Positions 38,371 through 45,983 of a DNA stretch of 64,000 nt are shown in pieces. The notes beneath the pieces are model-generated. The model was not told the DNA's origin and ran no database searches. It saw nothing but the letters and a program-made list of their open reading frames with translations. The stretch's first letter is position 1; the number at the start of each line of letters is the position of its first letter. The stretch is from Nonomuraea rhodomycinica (lineage in GTDB: Bacteria > Actinomycetota > Actinomycetes > Streptosporangiales > Streptosporangiaceae). The stretch spans positions 1,435,222 through 1,499,221 of the forward strand of contig NZ_JABWGO010000001.1 of NCBI RefSeq assembly GCF_013363995.1. Reading direction: 5' to 3'. A program made the translations under genes and the position numbers.

Positions 38371-38850
38371 GTGGTGCGTGAGGAAGAGCTGCGGCATCTG
38401 CGCCGCTGTGTGGAACTGGCCGCCGAGGCCCTGTCCGTGGGTGACGAGCCGTTCGGCTCCGTGCTGGTGTCCGGCGAGGGGAAGGTCCTGGCCGAGGACC
38501 ACAACCGGGTGGCCGGGGGCGACCACACGAGGCATCCGGAGTTCGAGCTGGCGCGCTGGTCGGCCGCCCACCTGACGCCCGGGGAGCGAGCCGCCGCGAC
38601 CGTCTACACCTCCGGCGAGCACTGCCCCATGTGCGCCGCCGCGCACGGGTGGGTCGGGCTCGGCCGCATCGTCTACGTCGCCTCCTCGGCGCAGCTCGTG
38701 AGCTGGCTGGCCGAGCTCGGCGTGCCGGAGCCCCCGGTGCGTCCGCTGCCGGTCTCCGAGGTCGCGCCGCGCGTCGTCGTGGAGGGCCCCGTGCCGGGGC
38801 TCGACGAGGAGGTACGCGAGCTGCACCGCCGTTTCCACCGCGGCGCCTGA
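38371..38850 (+). CDS. Cytidine/guanine deaminase-fold protein
   Basis: A 159-residue CDA-fold nucleoside deaminase. The zinc/catalytic motif is His55-Pro56-Glu57 (HPEFE) with SGEHCPMC giving Cys85 and Cys88. VGDEPFGSVLVSGEGKVLAE matches tRNA-adenosine/guanine deaminase relatives, but the C-terminal region differs from TadA. GTG 38371 lies 8 nt after GGGAGG (38357-38362); other in-frame GTGs are at 38362 and 38374. It is divergent from hisD. The substrate, a free base or nucleoside, is not determined. Confidence 0.8.
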   Translation: MVREEELRHLRRCVELAAEALSVGDEPFGSVLVSGEGKVLAEDHNRVAGGDHTRHPEFELARWSAAHLTPGERAAATVYTSGEHCPMCAAAHGWVGLGRIVYVASSAQLVSWLAELGVPEPPVRPLPVSEVAPRVVVEGPVPGLDEEVRELHRRFHRGA

Positions 38851-38916
38851 GACCGGGCGCCCTCACGGCCGGGCGCCTTTACAAAGTAGATTCCGAGATC
38901 GTCCGGAGGTCGAGAC

Positions 38917-39408
38917 GTGGGCAAGGCGAAGGCGCCGGGGGGCACCCCGGCCACGGTGGCGCTGACCAAGGCCAAGGCCGACTTCACGCTGCACCCGTAC
39001 GACCACGACCCCGCCGCCCAGGCGTACGGCGAGGAGGCCGCCGACGCCCTCGGCGTGCCGTACGAGCGGATCTTCAAGACGCTCGTGGCCGAGACCGAGA
39101 GCGGGCTCGCGGTGGCGGTCGTGCCGGTGGCGGGCCGGCTCGACCTCAAGGCGCTGGCCTCGGCCCTGGGCGGCAAGCGCGCCGCCATGGCGGAGGCGGC
39201 GAAGGTGGAGCGGGTGACCGGCTACGTCGTGGGCGGCATCAGCCCGCTCGGGCAGCGCAAGCAGTTGCCCACGGTGGTCGACGCGTCGGCGCTGGAGTTC
39301 GAGACGATCTACTTCTCGGCGGGCCGGCGCGGGCTCCAGATCGAGACCGCGCCCGCCAACCTCGTCGCGCTCACGCGCGCGGTGACCTCCCCCATCGCCA
39401 AACGCTGA
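38917..39408 (+). CDS. ybaK: YbaK/EbsC-type aminoacyl-tRNA deacylase
   Basis: A 163-residue YbaK/ProX-fold protein that hydrolyses mischarged Cys-tRNA(Pro). The catalytic Lys is in RIFKTLVAE. GYVVGGISPLGQRKQLPTVVD and the ISPLG loop are clear YbaK signatures. GTG 38917 follows GGAGG (38905-38909). It stands alone, ending just before a 23-bp tandem repeat array that separates it from the convergent PBP gene. Confidence 0.9.
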   Translation: MGKAKAPGGTPATVALTKAKADFTLHPYDHDPAAQAYGEEAADALGVPYERIFKTLVAETESGLAVAVVPVAGRLDLKALASALGGKRAAMAEAAKVERVTGYVVGGISPLGQRKQLPTVVDASALEFETIYFSAGRRGLQIETAPANLVALTRAVTSPIAKR

Positions 39409-39415
39409 GCCCCGG

Positions 39416-39507
39416 CCCCGCCACCCCGAAGTCCCAAGCCCCGCCGCCCTGAAGTCCCGGGCCCCGCCGCCCTGAAGTCCCGGGCCCCGCCGCCCTGCGG
39501 CCCCGGA
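39416..39507. repeat. 23-bp tandem repeat, four units
   Basis: Units begin at 39416, 39439, 39462 and 39485 with consensus CCCCGCCGCCCTGAAGTCCC plus GGG. The middle two are identical; the outer two are diverged. It fills the 148-bp gap between the convergent ybaK and PBP stops and continues as degenerate CCCGGGCGGGACC-type inverted repeats to about 39590, inside the PBP 3' end. Confidence 0.75.
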
Positions 39508-39556
39508 CGGGACAGACCCCGCCGACCTGTGGTCCCGGGCGGGACCGTCCCGGGCC

Positions 39557-41989
39557 CTACCGTCCCGTAGTCCCGGGCGGGACCGCCCGCGGCAGGGCCG
39601 CTCCCGGTACGGCGGCCCGTGGCACGCCGGCGCGCGGTGCGGCGGCCCGCGGTGCCGCGGCGCCCGCAGCGCCCGTCCCCGGCACGACGGCGCCCGGCAC
39701 GACGGCACCCGGCACCGCGGCACCAGGCACGGCCGTGCCCTGGCCCATCGGCGCCACCCCCGTCCGCCCCGAGGAGCGCGGGCGGCGGTCTCCCGGCGTG
39801 CCCAGCACGTCGGCGCCGGGCGGCCACAGCTGGTGCCCGTGGCGGCGCGCCCACCGCAGCCACTGCCGCTGCCTGCGCAGCATCGCCCGGATCTGCTCGG
39901 CCTCCTCGGCCTCCTTCAGCCCCGGCGTGAAGCCGCCGCCGAAGCGGGACATGTCGGCGGGGTGGAAGTCGCCCGCCGGGACGTCGCGCAGCGCCGCCTC
40001 CATCGAGTCCACCCAGATCGGCCCCGGCAGCGACGCCCCCTGGACCGACCCGTAGTACTCGCCGCCGATCTGCACCCCGCGCAGCGGATACCGGTAGGAG
40101 CCCCGGATGTCGCCCACGCTGACCGCCGCCGCGAGCTCCGGCGTGTAGCCGGCGAACCAGGCCGAGGTGTAGCCGTTGTTGGTGCCCGTCTTGCCGGCGG
40201 CGGGCCGGCCGATGCCCTGCCCGGTCATCGTGCCCTTGTCGAAGACGCCCTGCAGCACGTGGTTGACGGCGTCGGCGACCTTGCGGTCCAGCGCCTGCTG
40301 GCAGGTGGGCCGCACGTGGGCGGTCCGGCCGTCGCGGCCGGTGATGTCCACGATGGCCAGCGGCCGGCAGTACCGGCCGCGCGCCGCGAACCCCGCGAAC
40401 GCCGCCGCCACCGTCACCGGGTCCATCTCGTTGACGCCCAGCGTGAACGTCGGCACCTCGCGCAGCGGCCGGCCGTCGGCGCGGGCGATGCCGAGCGACC
40501 TCGCGGTCCGCACCACGTTGCACAGGCCGACCTTGCGCTCCAGCATCATGTAGAAGATGTTCACCGACTTCCACGTGCCGGTGGACAGGCTGTACGGGCC
40601 GCCCTCGCCCTCCCCGCTGGCGTTGTGTACCCGCACGCTGGGCGCGTTGACGGCCCGGCCGCGGCAGTCGCGGTAGCCCTGCGACGGCACGAGCACGCCG
40701 GGGGTCTGGAAGCCCTGGTCGAAGCGCCAGCCCTGCTGCAGCGCCGTCGCCAGCGTGAACGCCTTGAACGTGGACCCCGCCTGGAGCCCCATCCCGCCGC
40801 CGTGGGCCATGTCGGCCACCAGGTTGAACGTCGTCCGCGTCCCGTTCTTGCGGTCGCCGGGGTTGCGGCCGAAGTCCTTGCTGGCCGCCATCGCCCGGAT
40901 GCGTCCCGTGCCCGGCTCGACCATGGCCTCGGCGGCCACCTGGGTGTCGCGGGCGTCGACCCGGGCGCGGATGGCCCGCTCGGCGGCCCGCTGCGCCACC
41001 GGGTCCAGCGCGGTCTTGATCACCAGTCCGCCGGTGGCGAGCCGGGCCCGCCGCTCGCGCGCGGTGGCGCCGAACGCCTCGTTGGTGAGCAGCTCGCGCT
41101 GCACGTACACGCAGTAGTACGGGTACCTGCTCTGGGCGCACCCGCCGGGCTCGGGCCGCAGCTGGATGCCGAGCGGGCTGCGCTTGGCGGCGGCGGCCTC
41201 CCGCGCGTCCACCAGGCGCAGCTCGGCCATCCGGTCCAGCACCAGGTCGCGCCGCTCCTTCAGCCGCGCCCGCTGCGCCGGGCCGATCGACGGGTCCGTC
41301 GAGTACGGCATGCGCACGGCGCCGGCCAGCGTGGCCGCCTGCGGCAGTGTGAGGTCGGCGGCCGTGGTGGAGAAGAAGCGCCGGGCCGCCGCCTCCACGC
41401 CGTGCGCGCCCGCGCCGAAGTAGGCGATGTTGAGGTACCGCTCCAGGATCTCGTCCTTGCTGTACTTCTTCTCCATCGCGAGGGCCAGGCGCAGCTCGGT
41501 GATCTTACGGGCGAGGTTGGGGGCGCGCGCCCGGTCGCGCTCCGCCTCGGTGCGGGCGCTCTCGACCAGGATGTTCTTGACGAGCTGCTGGGTGAGCGAG
41601 GAGCCGCCCTGCCGGATGCCGCCGGCCGAGGTGTTGGTGAGCAGCGCCCGGAGCGTGCCGCGCACGTCCATGCCGCCGTGCTCGTAGAAGCGGGCGTCCT
41701 CGATGGCGACGATGGCCTGCCGCATGACGGGCGCCACCCGGGTGAGCGGGATCGCCCGCCGGTTGGCCTGGTAGAACTGGGCGAACGGCTTGCCGTTGCG
41801 GTCGAGCAGCCGCGTCACCTCCGACAGCGGCTCCTCGCGCGGCGCCGGCGGGAGCTGGCTGAAGGTGTGCGCGACGTTCTTGGCGGCGAGCCCGGCGCCG
41901 CTGACGACGGGCGCGGCCATCGAGGCGGCCAGCACCCCGCAGAGCGCTCCCACGAGCCCCAGGGCGCTCACACATCGCAACACTCTCAC
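39557..41989 (-). CDS. Class A penicillin-binding protein (PBP1-type)
   Basis: An 810-residue bifunctional murein synthase. One N-terminal TM segment (ALGLVGALCGVLAASMAAPVV) is followed by a GT51 glycosyltransferase with catalytic Glu98 in IEDARFYEHGG and GGSSLTQQLVKN. The transpeptidase has Ser406-x2-Lys409 (STFK), a SVN motif, and Lys600 in KTGTNNGYTS. GTG 41989 is preferred to TTG 42022, which lies inside a hairpin. The C-terminal ~90 residues are a disordered Pro/Gly/Ala/Val tail (VPGAVVPGAVVPGTG) whose DNA is repetitive. It lies downstream of the murA-like gene, so wall synthesis genes are adjacent. Confidence 0.93.
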   Translation of the reverse strand: MRVLRCVSALGLVGALCGVLAASMAAPVVSGAGLAAKNVAHTFSQLPPAPREEPLSEVTRLLDRNGKPFAQFYQANRRAIPLTRVAPVMRQAIVAIEDARFYEHGGMDVRGTLRALLTNTSAGGIRQGGSSLTQQLVKNILVESARTEAERDRARAPNLARKITELRLALAMEKKYSKDEILERYLNIAYFGAGAHGVEAAARRFFSTTAADLTLPQAATLAGAVRMPYSTDPSIGPAQRARLKERRDLVLDRMAELRLVDAREAAAAKRSPLGIQLRPEPGGCAQSRYPYYCVYVQRELLTNEAFGATARERRARLATGGLVIKTALDPVAQRAAERAIRARVDARDTQVAAEAMVEPGTGRIRAMAASKDFGRNPGDRKNGTRTTFNLVADMAHGGGMGLQAGSTFKAFTLATALQQGWRFDQGFQTPGVLVPSQGYRDCRGRAVNAPSVRVHNASGEGEGGPYSLSTGTWKSVNIFYMMLERKVGLCNVVRTARSLGIARADGRPLREVPTFTLGVNEMDPVTVAAAFAGFAARGRYCRPLAIVDITGRDGRTAHVRPTCQQALDRKVADAVNHVLQGVFDKGTMTGQGIGRPAAGKTGTNNGYTSAWFAGYTPELAAAVSVGDIRGSYRYPLRGVQIGGEYYGSVQGASLPGPIWVDSMEAALRDVPAGDFHPADMSRFGGGFTPGLKEAEEAEQIRAMLRRQRQWLRWARRHGHQLWPPGADVLGTPGDRRPRSSGRTGVAPMGQGTAVPGAAVPGAVVPGAVVPGTGAAGAAAPRAAAPRAGVPRAAVPGAALPRAVPPGTTGR

Positions 41990-42010
41990 GCAGTCGGTCT
42001 GCGGCGCCGC

Positions 42011-42033
42011 GATCCCCGGCAAACCCGGGGATC
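42011..42033 (-). terminator. Hairpin between murA-like gene and PBP gene
   Basis: A perfect 9-bp stem GATCCCCGG (42011-42019) / CCGGGGATC (42025-42033) with loop CAAAC, 9 bp past the murA-like stop. It may terminate that transcript or lower read-through into the PBP gene. Confidence 0.6.
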
Positions 42034-42041
42034 CGACACCT

Positions 42042-43352
42042 TTACTCTTCCCGGCGGATGTTCAGACCCAGGGACACGAACTGCTCGAACGGCTTGTGGT
42101 ATCCGCGCACGATGTGGTGGACGCCGCGCAGCGTGGACGTCCCGTCGGCCACCGCGGCGGCCAGCACCGCGGAGAAGCCCGCGCGGATGTCGGGCAGCGT
42201 CACGTCGGCGCCCTTGAGCCTGGACACGCCGCGCACCACGGCCGAGTGCCGGGCGTTGGTGTCGTGGTAGCGGCAGGCGGGCCCGCCCAGGCACTGGTCG
42301 AACACCTCGATCTCGCAGCCCATCCGCTGCAGCGCCGGCACGTACACCAGGCGGTTCTCGAAGACCGTCTCGTGCAGCACCGACATGCCGTTGCTCTGGG
42401 TGAACAGCACCATGAGCGGCGTCTGCCAGTCGGTCATGAAACCGGGGTGGGTGTCGGTCTGGACGGCCGCCGAGCGCAGCCCCTCGGGCGGCGCGGTGGC
42501 GCACAGGTACTCGTCGTTGATGTCGAAGCGGGCGCCCATCCGGGCCAGCGTGGTGATCGCGGTGACCAGGCGGTCCTGCGGGCAGCCGTGCACCCGCACC
42601 TCTCCCCCGGTGATCAGGCCGGCGGCCAGGTACGAGAACGCCTCGATGCGGTCGCCGGCCAGCCAGATCGACGCGCCGCGCAGCCGCTCGACGCCCTCGA
42701 TGACGATCCGGCGGTCGGGCGAGAGCTCGATCCTGGCCCCCATGCGCTGCAGGAACAGCGCCAGCTCGACCACCTCGGGCTCCATGGCGGCGTTCTTCAC
42801 CACGGTCTTGCCCTCGGCCAGCACGGCCGACATGAGGATCGTCTCGGTCGCGCCGACGCTCGGGTACGGCAGCTCCAGCCGGGCGCCGCGCAGCCGGGTG
42901 GCCTTGGCGAAGATCCCGCCGTCGCCCACCTCGACCTCGGCGCCCATCGCGCGCAGCGCCTCGACGTGGAAGTTGACCGGCCGCCGCCCGATCGGGTCGC
43001 CGCCGACCAGCGGCACGAACGCCTCGCCGGCCAGGTGCAGCAGGGGGCCGAGCATGAGGATCGGGATCCGGTTCAGGCCGGTGAACGCGTCGGGCACGCG
43101 CGGCCGGATCTCCGCGCCCCGCTCGACGCGGATCTCCTTCTCCGTGATCTCCACGTGGATGCCGAGGGACTCCAGCATGGCCGCGGTGATGCCGACCTCG
43201 CCCACCTCCGGGGCGTTCTGGATCGTGCTCTCGGTGCCGCCGAGCATGGCGGCGACCATGTGCTTGGAGACCGCGTTCTTGGAGCCGCGCACCTCGACGT
43301 CCCCGCGCAGCGGGCCGGAGGGATCGATCAGCCAGACCTCATCGTGATTCAC
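42042..43352 (-). CDS. murA: UDP-N-acetylglucosamine 1-carboxyvinyltransferase (MurA-family)
   Basis: A 436-residue EPSP-synthase-fold enoylpyruvyl transferase. VRGSKNAVSKHM carries the substrate Lys25-Asn26. The active-site loop reads PLVGGDPIGRRPV: Asp119 stands where E. coli MurA has Cys115, the fosfomycin target. THPGFMTDWQTPLMVL gives the catalytic Asp region. Asp at this position is known from mycobacterial and chlamydial MurA and gives intrinsic fosfomycin insensitivity. The sequence around SKHM and RYHDTNARHS is divergent, so a MurA paralogue cannot be excluded. It is divergent from a small membrane gene. Confidence 0.87.
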   Translation of the reverse strand: MNHDEVWLIDPSGPLRGDVEVRGSKNAVSKHMVAAMLGGTESTIQNAPEVGEVGITAAMLESLGIHVEITEKEIRVERGAEIRPRVPDAFTGLNRIPILMLGPLLHLAGEAFVPLVGGDPIGRRPVNFHVEALRAMGAEVEVGDGGIFAKATRLRGARLELPYPSVGATETILMSAVLAEGKTVVKNAAMEPEVVELALFLQRMGARIELSPDRRIVIEGVERLRGASIWLAGDRIEAFSYLAAGLITGGEVRVHGCPQDRLVTAITTLARMGARFDINDEYLCATAPPEGLRSAAVQTDTHPGFMTDWQTPLMVLFTQSNGMSVLHETVFENRLVYVPALQRMGCEIEVFDQCLGGPACRYHDTNARHSAVVRGVSRLKGADVTLPDIRAGFSAVLAAAVADGTSTLRGVHHIVRGYHKPFEQFVSLGLNIRREE

Positions 43353-43428
43353 GAAGCGAGCCTAACCGGGAGATACCATCGACCTGTTCCGGTGAGCCGG
43401 TTCAGTGGCGCATGTGGGAGGGAATCGC

Positions 43429-43956
43429 GTGGCGAGGCAAGTGCGGGCGTTCGCGGTCACCGTCCTCGCCGTCGCCGCCCTCGCCGTGCTCGCCGGGCTG
43501 CTGTGGTCCGCGCTCGCTCCCCGCGCGCCGTACCAGGTGACGGGGCAGGGGCCGGTGCTGGCCGACCCGACCACGCAGGCGCTGATCGCCGCGGACGGCT
43601 GGTTCGCGGTGATCACCGGCGGGCTGGGCGTGGCCTGCGGGGCCGCCGGCTGGTTCCTCAGCCGCCACGACCGGCTGCCGGTGCTGCTGGGCCTGTGCGC
43701 GGGCGGAGCGGTAGCGGCGTTCGTCACGTTGTGGGTGGGTTCGACGTTCACGCTGGGGGCGGTGACCGTCGAGGCCGCCGCCACGCCGGGCGCGAAGGTG
43801 GTGGCGGGCTCGCTGCAGCTGACCGCCCGCGGTGTGCTGGTGGCCTGGCCGCTGTGCGCGGTGGCGGTCTTCGGGCTGATGGAGGGCATGCACGGCTACC
43901 GTGAGTCGCCGCTGCGGACGCCATACGGGGTGGGGGACCCGCCTGGGCTCGGCTGA
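43429..43956 (+). CDS. Four-helix membrane protein, DUF2567-like
   Basis: A 175-residue membrane protein. GGGAGGG (43416-43422) precedes GTG 43429 by 6 nt. Four hydrophobic segments are seen: VTVLAVAALAVLAGLLWSAL, AVITGGLGVACGAAGWFL, VLLGLCAGGAVAAFVTLWVG and VLVAWPLCAVAVFGLMEG. Between helices 1 and 2 lies an extracellular loop with YQVTGQGPVLADPTTQALI. This arrangement resembles the DUF2567 actinobacterial family; the assignment is by pattern only. The function is unknown. Confidence 0.72.
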   Translation: MARQVRAFAVTVLAVAALAVLAGLLWSALAPRAPYQVTGQGPVLADPTTQALIAADGWFAVITGGLGVACGAAGWFLSRHDRLPVLLGLCAGGAVAAFVTLWVGSTFTLGAVTVEAAATPGAKVVAGSLQLTARGVLVAWPLCAVAVFGLMEGMHGYRESPLRTPYGVGDPPGLG

Positions 43957-43974
43957 GCCTCACCGGCCGGGACC

Positions 43975-45345
43975 TCACAGGGGCGGGCGGCGCAGGCCGT
44001 GACCCGTGGCGCTCTCGAACGCGGCGGCCACCCGCAGCACCTTGGCGTCGGCGAACGGCCGCCCCACGATCTGCACGCCCACCGGCAGCCCCTCGCCGGT
44101 GAACCCGGCCGGGACCGACGCGGCCGGCGCGTGCAGGACGCTGATCCAGTACGCCGAGCGCATCCAGGCCAGGTAGTCGGGCATGGGCACGCCGTCGATC
44201 TCCTTGACGTACGGCTCCTCGACCGGGAACGGCGGCACCTGGCTGACCGGCGCGATCAGCACGTCGTAGATGTCGAAGAAGGCGGCCATGCGCTGGTAGA
44301 GGCCGCTGCGCAGCCGCTCGGCGCGGGCCAGGTCGGCGCCGGTGATCTCGCGGCCCCGCTCGACGTTCCAGCGGGTGTTGGGGCCGAGGCCGGTCAGGTC
44401 GCCGAACGCGAGGGCGTAGTACCAGGCCCGGTAGACGCGGAAGGCGTCCTCGGCGTCGGACAGGTCCAGCTCCACCTGCTCCACCCGCGCCCCGAGCCGC
44501 TCGAACACGGCGGGAGCGCCCGCCGTGACCGCCGCCGTCGCCGGGTCCACGGGCAGACCCCCCAGGTCGGGGCTCCAGGCCACCCGCAGCCCGGCGACGC
44601 CCTCCTCCGGGTCGGGGGCGAAGTCCTCCGTGATCGCGAACGGCGAGCGGGGGTCGAACCCGGCGATGGCCGACATCATCAGCGTCACGTCGCCGACCGT
44701 GCGCGCCATCGGGCCCTGGACCGACAGGGTGTACCAGGCGGCGGTGTCGGACGGTTCGGGCACCCGACCGGGGGTGGGGCGCAGGCCGACGACGTTGCAG
44801 AAGGAGGCGGGGTTGCGCAGGGAGCCGCCCATGTCGGAGCCGTCGGCGAGCGGCACCATGCCTGCGGCCAGCGCCGCCGCCGCGCCGCCGCTGCTGCCTC
44901 CCGCCGAGCGGGACAGGTCGTACGGGTTGCGGGTCGCGCCGAACACCTCGTTGACCGTGTGGGAGCCGGTGCCGAACTCGGGGGTGTTGGTCTTGCCCAC
45001 GCTGATCGCGCCGGCGCGCCTGAGCCGCCGCACGATCAGGTCGTCGGCGTCGGGCACGTGCCGGGCGTACTGGGGCGATCCGTACGTGGTGCGGATGCCG
45101 GCCGTGTCGACCAGGTCCTTGTGCGCCACGGGCACGCCGTGCAGCGGCCCGGCCGGCTCCGTCGCGTCGGCCGCCTTCGCGGCGTCCATGGCCTGCTCGG
45201 CGGCCAGGGTGACGACGGCGTTGACCCGCGGGTTGACCTGCTCGATCCGGTCGAGGCACACCTGGAGCAGCTCGACGGCGCTCACCTGCCGGGTGCGCAC
45301 CAGGCGGGCCATCTCGGCGGCGGTGAGGTAGTACGGTTCGCTCAC
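43975..45345 (-). CDS. Amidase signature-family hydrolase
   Basis: A 456-residue amidase with the Ser-cisSer-Lys triad: Lys76 (VPVAHKDLVD), cis-Ser in GGSSGG (151/152) and nucleophile Ser175 (SDMGGSLRNPA). It resembles acylamidases and 6-aminohexanoate-cyclic-dimer-hydrolase-like enzymes more than GatA, because there is no GatB/GatC context and the N-terminus is SEPYYLTAAEMARLVRTR. GTG 45345 is preceded by AGGATCGGAGG. The 638-bp region upstream contains a 44-bp repeat array. Confidence 0.87.
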   Translation of the reverse strand: MSEPYYLTAAEMARLVRTRQVSAVELLQVCLDRIEQVNPRVNAVVTLAAEQAMDAAKAADATEPAGPLHGVPVAHKDLVDTAGIRTTYGSPQYARHVPDADDLIVRRLRRAGAISVGKTNTPEFGTGSHTVNEVFGATRNPYDLSRSAGGSSGGAAAALAAGMVPLADGSDMGGSLRNPASFCNVVGLRPTPGRVPEPSDTAAWYTLSVQGPMARTVGDVTLMMSAIAGFDPRSPFAITEDFAPDPEEGVAGLRVAWSPDLGGLPVDPATAAVTAGAPAVFERLGARVEQVELDLSDAEDAFRVYRAWYYALAFGDLTGLGPNTRWNVERGREITGADLARAERLRSGLYQRMAAFFDIYDVLIAPVSQVPPFPVEEPYVKEIDGVPMPDYLAWMRSAYWISVLHAPAASVPAGFTGEGLPVGVQIVGRPFADAKVLRVAAAFESATGHGLRRPPL

Positions 45346-45983
45346 CCTCCGATCCTGCCCCACCGTGACGCCGCGCACCACGTCCAGCCTCCCCGCCGCC
45401 CCACCCCAGCCGGCCGAGTCCCCCGCCTCCCGGACGCCCCCGCCTCCCGGACGTCCCCGCCTCCTGCGCTCCCCGTCCGAGGCAGAGACCCGGCTCGTCG
45501 GCGCTCCGCTTCCTCGCCCAGCGCGTGCGCCCGCGAGGCGCCTCCCCACGGCGGACTCCCCCAGGACGTGCCCCTGGGCGGCCACCGCCCGGTGCCCCGA
45601 GAGGCTCGAGTCCTACGCGGCGCCCCGAGAAGGCACCCCCAAGAAGCCCCCTCCGGGGCGCCCCGAGACAGCGCCCCCTGCGGAGAGCTTGCCGTCCGCG
45701 GGCGCCCGAGCAAGCCTCCCGGAGGAGCAACGAGCCCTCCCCTGCGACCCGAGAAGGCGTCCGTGACGAGCAGCACCCTCCTCATGCGACCCGAGAAGGC
45801 GCCTCCGACCAGGGGCGGCCCCTCCCCGGCCGACCCGAGAAGGCGCCTCCGGCCAGGAGCGGGCCCTCCCCGGACGGCCCGAGAAGGCGTCCGTGACGAG
45901 GGACGCCTCGCCCACGGGCGGCCCCGCGAAGGGTGGGCCGTCCGTGCTCGACCGCATCCGCCGGCGAGCGGCCGTCGCCCGGT
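45346..45983. other. 638-bp gap with a ~44-bp tandem repeat array
   Basis: No supported gene between the amidase start and the dnaE stop. A motif GACCCGAGAAGGC recurs at 45746, 45788, 45832 and 45876 (spacing 42, 44, 44 bp) with shared flanks GCCTCC and GGCC-rich blocks. Degenerate copies occur at about 45622 and 45659. Frames open on both strands are by-products of the GC-rich repeats. Confidence 0.7.

Noticed and set aside
45600..45930. CRISPR array
   Set aside because: Repeats are imperfect, 42-44 bp in total period with related rather than unique spacers, and there are no cas genes.
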